DNA from: Actinomycetota bacterium | Lineage (GTDB): Bacteria > Actinomycetota > Acidimicrobiia > Acidimicrobiales > Ilumatobacteraceae | DNA length: 64,000 bases | Assembly (NCBI GenBank): GCA_016700055.1 | Contig: CP064997.1 | Coordinates: forward strand, 2,046,001 to 2,110,000 | Direction: 5' to 3' | Shown: piece after piece, positions 36,260-45,516 of the stretch | Layout: every line of letters begins with the position of its first letter | How positions within the stretch are numbered: position 1 is the stretch's first letter | Position numbers and translations under genes: made by a program | The notes under the pieces: generated by a model | What the model was told of the DNA's origin: nothing | The model's database searches: none | What the model saw: only the letters and a program-made list of their open reading frames with translations

Positions 36260-38854
36260 ATGAGTGCAGGCAACGGCCGGTCGGGCGCGCAGCCCGACGT
36301 AGACGTCGTCATCGCCGGCGCCGGCTTCGCCGGGCTGTATCTGCTGCACCGGCTGCGCGAACTGGGCTTCACGGCCAAGGTCTTCGAGGCTGCCGACGAC
36401 GTCGGCGGTACGTGGTACTGGAACCGCTACCCCGGCGCCCGCTGCGACATCCCGACCACCGACTACACGTACAGCTTCGATCCCGCACTGGAGACGGAGT
36501 GGACGTGGTCGGAGAAGTACGCGACCCAGCCCGAGATCCTGCGCTATCTCGACTTCGTCGCCACGAAGTACGACCTGCGCCGCGACATCTCCTTCGCCAC
36601 GCGCGTGGACGCCGCCCGCTGGGACGACGACGCGGCGCTGTGGCGGTTGCGGGTGAGCAACGGTACGGACGTGACGTGCCGCTACTACGTGATGGCCACC
36701 GGATGCCTTTCGCTGCCGAAGGAGCCCGACATCGAAGGTGTCGGGACCTTCGCCGGCGAGCTGTACCACACCAGCCGCTGGCCCCACGAGGGCGTTGACT
36801 TCACCGGCAAGAGAGTGGGCGTGGTCGGTACCGGTTCGTCGGGCATCCAGTCCATCCCGCTCATCGCCGCCGAGGCCGCCGAGCTGACGGTGTTCCAGCG
36901 CACGCCGAACTTCTCGTTCCCCGCGCACAACGGTGCGATCGCCCCGAGCCGGCGGGCGGCACTCGCGGCCGATCCGGCGGCGTATCGGGAGGCGGCCAAG
37001 TGGTCTCGCGGGGGGATCCCAGGCGAGCCGCCCCAGCTCGCCACGTTCTCGGTGTCGCCCGAAGAGCGCCAAGCCCGCTACGAGGCCGCGTGGGAGGCCG
37101 GCGAGCTGTTCGAGATGCTCGGGGTCTTCAACGACGTCCTCGTGAACCAGGCGGCGAACGACGAGCTGGCATCGTTCTTGCGCTCCAAGATCCGCTCGAT
37201 CGTCGCTGATCCGGAGACCGCCGAGGCGCTGTGCCCCGTCGACCATGCCTTCGGGACGAAGCGTCCGTGCCTGGACACCGGCTACTTCGCCACCTTCAAC
37301 CTGCCCCACGTCCGCCTCGTCGACCTGCGCAAGCACCCGATCCGCGCCGTCACCCCGACCGGGATCGACACCGTCGACGAGTCGTTCGAGCTCGATGCGC
37401 TCGTGCTGGCCACCGGCTTCGACGCGATGACGGGAGCGATCGTCGCCGTCGACATCTCCGGCCGCGACGGGGTCTCCTTGAAGGAGAAGTGGGCGCAAGG
37501 TCCGACCACCTACCTCGGGCTGACCACCACGGGCTTCCCCAACATGTTCATGATCACCGGCCCGGGCAGCCCGTCGGTGCTGTCGAACATGGCGGTGTCC
37601 ATCGAGCAGCACGTCGACTGGGTGGCCGACTGCCTGGCGGACATGCGTACGTCGGGGTTCGACACGATCGAGCCGACACCAGAAGCCGAGTCCGGCTGGG
37701 TGCACCATGTCAACGACTGCGCCGACATCACGCTCTACCCGACGGCCAACTCTTGGTACATGGGCGCGAACGTGCCCGGCAAGCCGCGGGTGTTCCTGCC
37801 CTACGTCGGCGGCGTCGACGGCTACCGCGGCGCCTGCGACGAGGTCGTCAGCCGGGGGTATCTCGGCTTTGCCCTGTCGGGTCCCGGCGGGGAGCAGTGC
37901 AACGACGGCATCGTGCGCCGGCTGCAGCCCGACGTGGCGATGGTGCTGGAGATGATGGCGGCCCTCGGCCTGCCGACGATGGAGACGATGACACCGGCCG
38001 ACGCTCGTGCCTTCTCCGAAGCGATGGCTGCCGAGCGCCCACCAGGCCCAGACGTCGGTGAGACGGTCGACGGCGTGCTCCCCGGCGCCGGCGGTGAGCA
38101 GCTGGCGTACCGCTTGTACAGGCCCGCTACGCCGGGACCCCACCCGATCGTCGTCTACTTCCACGGCGGTGGCTGGCTGATCGGCAGCGAGGTCTCCGAC
38201 GACCCGCTGTGTCGCGACCTGTGCGTGCGCTCCGGACTGATCGTGGTGTCCGTCAACTACCGGCACGCGCCCGAGACCCGCTTCCCCGGCGCGGCCGACG
38301 ACGCGCTCGCGGCCGTGCGCTGGGTGGCCGACCACGCAGCTCAGCTCGGGGGTGCACCGGGTCGGCTGGCGGTCGCCGGCTACAGCGCCGGTGCCAACCT
38401 CGCCGCGGTCGTGTGCCAGCTGGCTCGCGACGAAGGCGGGCCGGACATCGCGGGACAGGTGTTGCTCAACCCTGTCACCGACTGCGACTTCTCTCGCTCC
38501 TCGTACCTCGAGAACGGCGACGACTACATCTTGACCACCGTTCTGATGCGCTGGTTCTGGGACAACTACGCCGACCCCGCCGACCGGACCGACCCCAAGG
38601 CGTCCCCGCTGCGGGCCACCGACCTTCGCGGCCTGCCACCCGCTCTGGTGGTCACCGCCGAGTTCGACCTGCTGCGCGACGAGGGTGCCGCGTACGCCGA
38701 GGCCCTCGCCGCCGCGGGGGTCGCGGCGCGCCACCTGCCGGCGCGCGGTCAAGTGCACACGTCGGTCGGGATGGTCGACGTGGTGCTCTCCGGCGCCCCG
38801 GTGCGCGCCGAGATGGCCGAGGCACTGCGCGGGTTCTTCAGCGACGCGCGCTGA
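36260..38854 (+). CDS. Baeyer-Villiger-type flavin monooxygenase fused to HSL-family esterase
   Basis: The 864-residue protein has two full enzymes. Residues about 10-540 are a class B flavin monooxygenase with FAD motif GAGFAG (20-25), the Baeyer-Villiger fingerprint FAGELYHTSRWP (164-175) and the NADPH motif GTGSSG. Residues about 590-864 are an alpha/beta hydrolase with the oxyanion loop H635-GGGW, nucleophile S709 in GYSAGAN, a late Asp in AEFDLLRDEG and His in QVHTS. In sequence, ketone oxidation would give an ester or lactone that the second domain could open. ATG 36260 is chosen because AGGGGG lies nine bases before it; GTG 36200 is possible. It lies 105 bases after the carboxylase operon. 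Confidence 0.88.
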   Translation: MSAGNGRSGAQPDVDVVIAGAGFAGLYLLHRLRELGFTAKVFEAADDVGGTWYWNRYPGARCDIPTTDYTYSFDPALETEWTWSEKYATQPEILRYLDFVATKYDLRRDISFATRVDAARWDDDAALWRLRVSNGTDVTCRYYVMATGCLSLPKEPDIEGVGTFAGELYHTSRWPHEGVDFTGKRVGVVGTGSSGIQSIPLIAAEAAELTVFQRTPNFSFPAHNGAIAPSRRAALAADPAAYREAAKWSRGGIPGEPPQLATFSVSPEERQARYEAAWEAGELFEMLGVFNDVLVNQAANDELASFLRSKIRSIVADPETAEALCPVDHAFGTKRPCLDTGYFATFNLPHVRLVDLRKHPIRAVTPTGIDTVDESFELDALVLATGFDAMTGAIVAVDISGRDGVSLKEKWAQGPTTYLGLTTTGFPNMFMITGPGSPSVLSNMAVSIEQHVDWVADCLADMRTSGFDTIEPTPEAESGWVHHVNDCADITLYPTANSWYMGANVPGKPRVFLPYVGGVDGYRGACDEVVSRGYLGFALSGPGGEQCNDGIVRRLQPDVAMVLEMMAALGLPTMETMTPADARAFSEAMAAERPPGPDVGETVDGVLPGAGGEQLAYRLYRPATPGPHPIVVYFHGGGWLIGSEVSDDPLCRDLCVRSGLIVVSVNYRHAPETRFPGAADDALAAVRWVADHAAQLGGAPGRLAVAGYSAGANLAAVVCQLARDEGGPDIAGQVLLNPVTDCDFSRSSYLENGDDYILTTVLMRWFWDNYADPADRTDPKASPLRATDLRGLPPALVVTAEFDLLRDEGAAYAEALAAAGVAARHLPARGQVHTSVGMVDVVLSGAPVRAEMAEALRGFFSDAR

Positions 38855-40010
38855 ACACAAGTCTCGCCAGCCGCACGGCGACGTCGGCCGCGGTCACCGC
38901 CAGGCCGCCGACCACCATCCATCGCGCCTCCCCCAGAGCGCCGAGGGCGGCGAAGTTCAGCGACGCGAGCGACACCCACGACCTGGCCACGGCGAAGCCG
39001 GCGGTGAGCTGCTCGTGGCCGCCGCCGCGCAAGACCGGACCCAGGTACGCGAGCGAAGCGACCAGGATCTGCGCGTATGCCCCGATCACCATGGCCACCA
39101 GCACGGGACCGGTATCGCCCTCGGTGAGCTCCAGCACGGAGAGGGCGAACGCCGATCCGATCCACCACGTGAGCCCGGCGGCGAGCTGCACCAGTCGCGC
39201 TCCGCCCCACTCGATCTGACGCCTGCGCGGAACCGGGAGCGTGCGCAGCATGGCGAGCAGGGCGATGCCGATCACTGCGTAGCCCGCGGCGGCGAGCCCG
39301 CTGACGGTGGCGAGGCTGGCGATCACCACGACTGCGACGCCGGTGGCGAGCAAGGAGCTGACGGTGCGGATCGCCGCCGGCGTCGCCCGCGGCGACACCT
39401 TCGTGCGCATCTGCGTGGCGGCGAAGAAGGGCAGTGTTCCGGCGACGACGATGCCGACCAGGCCGAAGAGGTTGAGCGTGAGGTGCGCCTGGCGCAACTC
39501 CATCGCCTGACCCCCGGAGTGTCCGATGGCGAGCATCACCCCGAACCCGATGCCGATCGTGCCCGACACGCCGGCGACGATGTAGGCGTCGATCGCGGGC
39601 GCGAACCGGTCGGTGTGCGCCCGCCGGCGGATGCCGGTCAGGTTGATCACCAACCAGACCAGCGCCGCCCCCACGCAGAATCCCCCGGCGGCGACCACGA
39701 AGTCGTTAGCCGCTTCGCGCCCGACGACGAGGACGACCGCGCTGACCGCGAGCAGCCACCTCTGGCCGGTGATCATCGGGTCTGCAGGAGGTGCCGACGT
39801 AGACCACGTGATGGCGAGCATCTGGGTCACCGTGCTGATCGCCGACAACAGCGCGCCGACGACGAACAGGTGGATCGGCATCCAGCGCCCCGTCTCGGTG
39901 TCGAGGAACGACGTCATCACGGCGCCCACGGCGAACAGCGTGGAGAGCAGGAGACCGCGTCGGGCGTGGCGGTGCGCGGTCGCTACTCGCTGCCCGGTGG
40001 CGTCCGTCAC
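38838..40010 (-). CDS. CcoN/heme-copper-oxidase-like polytopic membrane protein
   Basis: The 390-residue protein has about 11 or 12 hydrophobic segments and conserved histidines in helices: RWMPIHLFVVGALLSAIS near residue 45, and RQAHLTLNLFGLVGIVVAGTLPFFA in the middle. These patterns resemble CcoN-like proteins related to cbb3 oxidase subunit I or NnrS, but the full set of oxidase ligands is not evident. The start is GTG; the gene is divergent from the alpha/beta hydrolase. A similar, more His-rich protein is encoded at 45827-47167. No function can be assigned with confidence. Confidence 0.6.
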   Translation of the reverse strand: MTDATGQRVATAHRHARRGLLLSTLFAVGAVMTSFLDTETGRWMPIHLFVVGALLSAISTVTQMLAITWSTSAPPADPMITGQRWLLAVSAVVLVVGREAANDFVVAAGGFCVGAALVWLVINLTGIRRRAHTDRFAPAIDAYIVAGVSGTIGIGFGVMLAIGHSGGQAMELRQAHLTLNLFGLVGIVVAGTLPFFAATQMRTKVSPRATPAAIRTVSSLLATGVAVVVIASLATVSGLAAAGYAVIGIALLAMLRTLPVPRRRQIEWGGARLVQLAAGLTWWIGSAFALSVLELTEGDTGPVLVAMVIGAYAQILVASLAYLGPVLRGGGHEQLTAGFAVARSWVSLASLNFAALGALGEARWMVVGGLAVTAADVAVRLARLVFSARR

Positions 40011-40062
40011 GGGCCAAGTATGCCTACCTTGCCGGCCGGGCGCGAGAGGCCATGATGGCGCG

Positions 40063-40911
40063 GTGCAACTCGCATCCACCGATGGCGTCACCGTCGCGCT
40101 CCACGACCTCGGGGGGCGCGGCGACCCGCTCCTCATCGCCCATGCCACCGGCTTCTGCGGCCAGGTGTACGCCCCGCTCGCCGCCGAGCTGGCCGGGCAC
40201 TTCCGGGTGTGGGCGCTCGACTTCCGGGCACACGGTGACTCGTCGGCACCGGTCGGGCGCGACGCCGACGGCAGTTGGCCGGGCCTGCACTGGCACAAGA
40301 TGGCCGACGACTTCGACGCCGCGGTGGACGAGCTCGGCGGTGGGCCGCTCGCGGTCTTCGGACACTCGCTCGGCGGAGCGTGCGCGTTGCTCGCCGAAGC
40401 CCGCCGCCCCGGCCTGCTGCGTTGGGCGCACGTGTTCGAGCCGATCGTGTTCCCCTCCGGCTTCGAGGGGCCGCACACGACGCCGCTGGCAGAAGCCGCG
40501 GCCCGCCGCCGGCGCGTCTTCCCCGCGAGAGGCGACGCGATGATGCGCTACGCCTCCAAGCCACCACTCGGGCTGCTGCGCGCCGACTGCCTGCACGCTT
40601 ACGTGACCCATGGCTTTCGCGAACTGCCCGATGGCACCGTGGAGTTGAAGTGCTCACCCGAGCACGAGGCAGCCGTGTTCAGGGGAACGGGCGCGATCAC
40701 GAACGACGACATCACCGCAGTGCAGGTGCCGGTGACGGTGTCCACCGGGACGGCCGAAGATACGCCGGCGAACCTCGCCGAGGGCCAAGTCGCATCGTTG
40801 CCGAACGCGCGGCTCGTGCGCCTGGCGGGGCTCGGTCACTTCGGCCCGTTGCAGGACCCGGTGACGGTCGCCACGCACGTCCTCGCCACCGCTCGCGACG
40901 TCGGCGCTTGA
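40063..40911 (+). CDS. Alpha/beta hydrolase
   Basis: The 282-residue hydrolase has LIAHATGFCGQVYAPLAAELAGHFRVWALDFRAHGDSS (oxyanion region) and the nucleophile elbow GHSLGG near residue 108. The terminal LAGLGHFGPLQDP supplies the His. It resembles haloalkane-dehalogenase/lipase-like members, but no halide-binding Trp pair is evident and the substrate is unknown. GTG is the only good in-frame start at the domain boundary. Confidence 0.82.
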   Translation: MQLASTDGVTVALHDLGGRGDPLLIAHATGFCGQVYAPLAAELAGHFRVWALDFRAHGDSSAPVGRDADGSWPGLHWHKMADDFDAAVDELGGGPLAVFGHSLGGACALLAEARRPGLLRWAHVFEPIVFPSGFEGPHTTPLAEAAARRRRVFPARGDAMMRYASKPPLGLLRADCLHAYVTHGFRELPDGTVELKCSPEHEAAVFRGTGAITNDDITAVQVPVTVSTGTAEDTPANLAEGQVASLPNARLVRLAGLGHFGPLQDPVTVATHVLATARDVGA

Positions 40912-40935
40912 GAGCTAGGGCCGAAGGCCGGCGCG

Positions 40936-41730
40936 CTACTGCTGGGGACGGTCCATGCGCGCCGTCAGCACCGCGCACGCGCTCGCCCACCCGATCGGGC
41001 CGGCGTCGTCGTGCAGCACCGACTGCGCCACCGACACGCCGTCCGCGACGACACGGTCGTGCGTCTCGATGCCGATCCACTCACTCGTCGGGAGCCGGGC
41101 GAGGTAGAGCGCGGCGTCGGCGTTGATGTAGTCGAGGCCCTCGGGCGTGCTGTTCGCGAGCGGGCTGGAGAAGTCGGCGCACAGCGCGGCGCGCACGTAA
41201 GGCGTCAGCTCGACACCGGCGACGAGCCGGCCCCGATCGCGCAGCCACATCCGGCGTGGACCGGGGCCGGGCGCACCGAAGCCGTGCTCGCCTGCCGGGC
41301 GGACGTCGAAGGCGACGTCTGCCGACAAACCGGTCGCTCCGCTGTCGGTGGCGGGGGGCGGGGCGTCCCACGGAGCCGTCATTGGTGCGTCGTCGGCGAC
41401 CGCCTCGCTGCGCCGCAACAGCAACGCCGAGGCCCGCGCCACGTCGACACCGTCCACGGAGATGATGGCGTCGGCGGCGCGCACGCGGCCACCGGAGCGC
41501 ACCAGCTCGGTCGTCACCGTCACGGGCTTCATCGCCGGTGAGCGGTACAGGTCGACGGTCAGCCGTACGGGTAGGAAGCCGTCGCCCCCGTGGTCTCGCT
41601 CGACGGCCCACGCGGCGAGCCCGACGAGCAGCCTGCCGTGCAACATGTCCGGCGACCACGGTCCGCGGGCGCTCGGCCGGGGGACGAGGAGGCCGTCATC
41701 GGTGGGCGAGAAGAAGTCGGTCTCAGGCAC
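40936..41730 (-). CDS. Hotdog-fold acyl-CoA thioesterase-like protein
   Basis: The 264-residue protein looks like a double-hotdog thioesterase. The N-terminal half has LHGRLLVGLAAWAVERDHGGDGFLPVRLTVDLYRSPAMKPVTV, typical of the TesB-like family. The C-terminal half has YINADAALYLARLPTSEWIGIETHDRVVADGVSVAQSVLHDDAGPIGWASA. It may cleave a small or branched acyl-CoA. GTG start overlaps the end of the MBL hydrolase gene by eight bases. Confidence 0.72.
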   Translation of the reverse strand: MPETDFFSPTDDGLLVPRPSARGPWSPDMLHGRLLVGLAAWAVERDHGGDGFLPVRLTVDLYRSPAMKPVTVTTELVRSGGRVRAADAIISVDGVDVARASALLLRRSEAVADDAPMTAPWDAPPPATDSGATGLSADVAFDVRPAGEHGFGAPGPGPRRMWLRDRGRLVAGVELTPYVRAALCADFSSPLANSTPEGLDYINADAALYLARLPTSEWIGIETHDRVVADGVSVAQSVLHDDAGPIGWASACAVLTARMDRPQQ

Positions 41731-42517
41731 CCGGGCGAGGGTAGCGATCCGCTCCCCGATCGATGGAGACGGCGTCCGCACCGGGTAGCACCAAGTGCAG
41801 GGTCGTCTCGGGCGCGTGGCGTCGCATCGCCTCCGCGAAGCGATCGGCCGGCTCGTCGAGCCACCGGGGAGCACCCGCTCGGACGCCGACCGGGCTGAAC
41901 GTGCCCCAATGGACGGGCAGCACGGAGCGGGCGCGCAGCAGCGCCGCCGCCTGTGCGGCGCGCTCGGGGTCGAGATGACCGGGGCCGATCGCGCGGCCCC
42001 AACCCCAGATCGGCAGCAGCGCCACGTCCGGCGCCGGGAGCTCGGCCATCACCGGGTGCAGATCGGTGTCGCCGGGGAAGTAGACGGTCCCTGCGTCGCC
42101 GGCCAGCACGAACCCGAGCGGTGCGCCCTTGGCACGGCTGAGCCCACGCCCGGAGTAGTGGTCGGCCGGGACGGCGGTGACCCGCACCCCGGCGACGACG
42201 ATCGAGTCACCCGGAGACATCTCGACGACGTCGCCCGGCGCGGCGGCGGCGACGAGGCGCGCCGCGCCGCGGGGCACGACGAGCGGTGTTCCCGGCGGCA
42301 GCTGCCGCAGCGAGGGCAGGTCGAGATGGTCGTGGTGCAGGTGCGACAGCAGCACCGCGTCGACCGGGCCGGGAGCGAGCGAGACCGTGCCGCGGCGACG
42401 GCGCAGGTGCGCCACCCGGTCGCGCAGCACGGGATCGGTGACGAAGCGAGTTCGGCCGAGGTGCACCTCGGTGGTCGCGTGGCCGAGCCAGACGACCTCT
42501 ATGCCGGAGACGCTCAC
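41723..42517 (-). CDS. MBL-fold metallo-hydrolase (UlaG-like)
   Basis: The 264-residue protein has the metal site HLHHDHLD (about residues 58-65) and later PADHYSGRG, FPGDTD and LPVHWGTFSP histidines/aspartates. This places it with the UlaG/NAPE-PLD-like branch of the metallo-beta-lactamase fold. That branch includes lactonases and phospholipases; the substrate is unknown. GTG start overlaps the stop of the upstream membrane-protein gene (GTGA). Confidence 0.85.
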   Translation of the reverse strand: MSVSGIEVVWLGHATTEVHLGRTRFVTDPVLRDRVAHLRRRRGTVSLAPGPVDAVLLSHLHHDHLDLPSLRQLPPGTPLVVPRGAARLVAAAAPGDVVEMSPGDSIVVAGVRVTAVPADHYSGRGLSRAKGAPLGFVLAGDAGTVYFPGDTDLHPVMAELPAPDVALLPIWGWGRAIGPGHLDPERAAQAAALLRARSVLPVHWGTFSPVGVRAGAPRWLDEPADRFAEAMRRHAPETTLHLVLPGADAVSIDRGADRYPRPGA

Positions 42518-43623
42518 TGGGTGACAGTGTGGCGGGTGCGGGCCATCCGTAGGCCGCGGTAGCGGTCGTACAGCAATACGACGAGGGTCAGCAGCGCCCC
42601 GAAGAACCACGCTGCGGCCCGGTTCATCTGTTGCTCGCCGACGACCCGCGCGTAGGCGGCGATCAACGCGGTGTTGACGACGGCGAGCAAGGCGAACTCG
42701 ATGCCGATCCGGCGCCACTCGTACCCGCCGCGGGCGAGCAGGTGGCTGAACCCGACGTTCGCGACGACGACCAGGGTCGTGCCGGCGACGATCTGGAGTG
42801 CGCCGGCGTCGACGTTCAAGACCTGGGTGAACACGGCGACGAGCAGGCTGATCAGCACGATCTTCTCCGTCACCGGCCAGCGCAGCTCCGGTCCCGGTTC
42901 GGTCCCCGACATCAGGGTGGCCTCGGCCGGATGGTCGGAGGACACGGTCAGCGGCCAGTCCTTGCTCGGCAGTCGGCGGCTCTCGCGGACGGCGAGCCAG
43001 ACCAGGGCCGCGATCGCGGCGGCGAGCAACACGAGCACCCATGGCCGGTTGGAGAAGGCATCGCCCCACGAGCCGGGCTCGACGCCGAACACCTTCTCCT
43101 GGACGAACTCGGTGAAGTCGAGCTGGGCGACGTGGATCCACCACTCCTGCGGCAACTTGATCACCACCCAGATGAACGCGGCCAGCCCGAGTACCGCGCG
43201 CCGGGACATGCGGCGCGGATCCCAGCCGAGGCGGACGACCTCGTACGCGATGAAGAAGTACTCGAACGTGTTCGGGAACACGAGCAGCAACCAGCGTTGC
43301 TCGGTGAACTCGAACAGCACCACGCCGACGAGGCGGAAGTACCACAGGAAGCGGGCCACCTCGGCGGCGTACCCGTTGGTCCAGTTGCGGATCACCGACA
43401 GGTAGGCGATCGTCAGGTAGTAGATGTCGAGTGCCTTGTCGTAGCTCTGGTACCCGTCGAGGTTCAGGTCGGTGAGCTGCTGGAAGATCGTCTGGTCGGC
43501 GGCATCGATGACCAGCGCGGTGATGATCGCCGGCAGCGGGAAGCGGGGGATGAAGAGCGGGACGATCAGCCGCGCGCCGATGACGACGACGAGCACCAAG
43601 AGATCCGCCTTGTCGCCCCCCAT
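42514..43623 (-). CDS. Integral membrane protein of unknown function
   Basis: The 369-residue protein has about eight to ten hydrophobic segments. Near the N-terminus are LPAIITALVIDAADQTIFQQL and YQSYDKALDIYYLTIAYL, and an aromatic-rich RFLWYFRLVGVVLFEFTEQRWLLLVFPNTFEYFF stretch follows. I do not recognise a family. It is coupled to the MBL hydrolase gene downstream (GTGA) and starts 21 bases after the radical SAM gene, so it likely belongs to the same transcript. Confidence 0.65.
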   Translation of the reverse strand: MGGDKADLLVLVVVIGARLIVPLFIPRFPLPAIITALVIDAADQTIFQQLTDLNLDGYQSYDKALDIYYLTIAYLSVIRNWTNGYAAEVARFLWYFRLVGVVLFEFTEQRWLLLVFPNTFEYFFIAYEVVRLGWDPRRMSRRAVLGLAAFIWVVIKLPQEWWIHVAQLDFTEFVQEKVFGVEPGSWGDAFSNRPWVLVLLAAAIAALVWLAVRESRRLPSKDWPLTVSSDHPAEATLMSGTEPGPELRWPVTEKIVLISLLVAVFTQVLNVDAGALQIVAGTTLVVVANVGFSHLLARGGYEWRRIGIEFALLAVVNTALIAAYARVVGEQQMNRAAAWFFGALLTLVVLLYDRYRGLRMARTRHTVTQ

Positions 43624-43644
43624 CGCGCCAGACCCTAGCTGTAG

Positions 43645-44796
43645 CTAGTTCGAGGGTTCGTAGAGGCACGAGGGGTCTTCGGCGAGCGGATCGCCGAACA
43701 CCGCGAAGGCGTGCGAGCGCGATCCGCCGCACACCTTGTTGAACTCGCACCTTCCGCACCGTCCGCCGAGTCGCTCGGCGTCACGCAGCGAACGCAGCAG
43801 GGCGGAGTCGCGGTAGACGGTGCTGAACGGCTGTTCGCGCACCGAACCGGCGACGACCGGCAGGAAGCCGCTCGGGTAAACCGAGCCGAGGTGGTCGACG
43901 AAGGCGAACCCGCGCCCGGCGTTCACGTCGAGCGGCGGGCGCGGCCGGTGGCTGCGTGGCGCGTCACCGAGCAGCGCGGACGTCGCTGCGCGGAGCTCGG
44001 TGCGCAGCGGGCCGGGCGCGAACGCGAGGTCGACGTCGTCCACCTGAGCGCGCTGGATGGCGACTCGGCGGAAGTGCGGTGCCTCGGTGGACTTCACCGC
44101 GACGATGTCGGATACGTCGTGCAGCCAGTGCAGCACCTCTTCCACCTCGCCGGCATTGAGCGGTTGGAGCAGCTCACCGCGGCCCGTCGGCACCAGGAAG
44201 AAGACGCTCCACAGCGCCGCGTCGAACCCGACGACGGTGCTGAGCACGGCCGGCAGCTCGTGCACGTTCGCCCGCGTGACCGTGGTGTTCACCTGCAGGC
44301 GCAGCCCCGCCGCCCGAACGTGCGCTGCTGCCTGCAGCGTCGCCTCGTAGACCCCGCGCACTCCGCGGAAGCCGTCGTGGGTGGCCGCGCTTGCACCGTC
44401 GAGCGACAGTGACACGGCGTGCGCCCCGGCGGCGCGCATCTCGGTGAGCACCTCGCGGGTGAGGCGCGGAGTGACCGACGGCGAGAGCGACATGTGCAGC
44501 CCGATCTCGGTGCCGTAGGCCACGAGCTCGGCCAGGTCGGGGCGCTCGAACGGGTCACCGCCGGTGAGCACCACCATCGGGTGCGGTGCACCGTATGAGG
44601 CCAGGTCGTCGAGCAGCCGCTTGCCGTCGGCGGTGGACAGCTCCAGCGGGTGACGGTGGTGCACGGAGTCGGCCCGGCAGTGGGCACACACCAGCGCGCA
44701 GGCCCGCGTCACCTCCCAGATCACGATGAACGGCCGCTCCTCCACGTTCTGGTGCAGTCTGCGCACCGGGTGCGCGGGGCGGGTGGTCGCGGTCAT
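43645..44796 (-). CDS. Radical SAM/SPASM protein (TIGR04053/heme d1-biosynthesis-like)
   Basis: The 383-residue protein has the radical SAM cluster motif C33-x3-C37-x2-C40 (TRACALVCAHC), the GGDP motif and a C-terminal SPASM domain with RCGRCEFNKVCGG and a later Cys (PSCLY) for auxiliary Fe-S binding. It closely recalls the AhbD/NirJ-like group that works on heme side chains or heme d1 precursors. Its position downstream of a CcoN-like protein, an Fe-S assembly factor and a SufR-like regulator fits heme or nitrogen-oxide metabolism. The exact substrate is not proven. Confidence 0.85.
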   Translation of the reverse strand: MTATTRPAHPVRRLHQNVEERPFIVIWEVTRACALVCAHCRADSVHHRHPLELSTADGKRLLDDLASYGAPHPMVVLTGGDPFERPDLAELVAYGTEIGLHMSLSPSVTPRLTREVLTEMRAAGAHAVSLSLDGASAATHDGFRGVRGVYEATLQAAAHVRAAGLRLQVNTTVTRANVHELPAVLSTVVGFDAALWSVFFLVPTGRGELLQPLNAGEVEEVLHWLHDVSDIVAVKSTEAPHFRRVAIQRAQVDDVDLAFAPGPLRTELRAATSALLGDAPRSHRPRPPLDVNAGRGFAFVDHLGSVYPSGFLPVVAGSVREQPFSTVYRDSALLRSLRDAERLGGRCGRCEFNKVCGGSRSHAFAVFGDPLAEDPSCLYEPSN

Positions 44797-44838
44797 CGCG
44801 AACTCACGCTATGAACCCACTTGCAGGTCCAGTAGGGC

Positions 44839-45516
44839 CTAACGGCCCGGCCTGCTCGGCTCGGTGAGCTCCAGCTGCAACCGACATCCCGCCGTTGCGG
44901 GTGGCTCGATCACGAGATCGGTGACAGAGACGCCGAGCCCGCCACTGCCGGCGAAGGACTCGGTGACGCCGACGGCGAGCCCGCGGTGGAGCTCGCAGAC
45001 GATCTCCGGCGCGGCCTCGGCCGCCGCGACGAACGGGCAGCGGTCGAGCACGATCGACACGCCTTCATCCTCTTCACGGTGGGGCTCGAACCCGAGGCGG
45101 CGGGTGAGGGCCTCGAGCACCTCCAACGCGTCGGACCCGGAGCCGTGCTCGGCAGCCAGCCGTCGTCCCGCCTCCCGGCCGACGTCGCGCGGGTCGGCGC
45201 CCCGCGCCACCGCGACGAGCATCGTTGCCAGCTCCTCGTACGGGCTGGCCGCGTCCCAACGCTCGGCGGCACCGGGGGTGGGCCGGAAGCGCAGCGCGGG
45301 GCGCCCCGGGCCCTTCGGTGCGCTGGTCTCGCGGGTGACGAGGCCGGCCTCGACCAACTTCGCGAGGTGCTGGCGGATGGCGTTGTGGTTGAACCCGAAG
45401 TGCGCGGTGAGCTCGCCGATGCCGACCGGTCCCGGTGCGCGTCCGAGGTACTCGAACACCGCGAGGCGCGTCGGGTCGCCGAGCGCGCGGGCCTGGTGGA
45501 GCAGCGGCTCGGTCAA
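44839..45516 (-). CDS. SufR-like winged-helix regulator with conserved cysteines
   Basis: The 225-residue protein has an ArsR/DeoR-like winged helix (LHQARALGDPTRLAVFEYLG; FGFNHNAIRQHLAKLVEAGLVTRE). A C-terminal domain carries C160 (DRCPF), C174 (EIVCELHRG) and C211 (AGCRL), the pattern of Fe-S-binding SufR-type repressors. The start is likely TTG 45516, which overlaps the DUF59 stop as TTGA; an upstream GTG at 45570 is possible. It may sense Fe-S state, oxygen or nitric oxide. A paralog with the same C-terminal layout is at 62625-63251. Confidence 0.8.
   Translation of the reverse strand: MTEPLLHQARALGDPTRLAVFEYLGRAPGPVGIGELTAHFGFNHNAIRQHLAKLVEAGLVTRETSAPKGPGRPALRFRPTPGAAERWDAASPYEELATMLVAVARGADPRDVGREAGRRLAAEHGSGSDALEVLEALTRRLGFEPHREEDEGVSIVLDRCPFVAAAEAAPEIVCELHRGLAVGVTESFAGSGGLGVSVTDLVIEPPATAGCRLQLELTEPSRPGR

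Noticed and set aside
35207..38860. A 1,217-codon open frame on the minus strand across the DinB-like and monooxygenase-esterase genes
   Set aside because: It has low-complexity Arg/Gly/Val/His composition, no domains, and lies opposite genes with clear motifs; it is a by-product of high GC at third positions.
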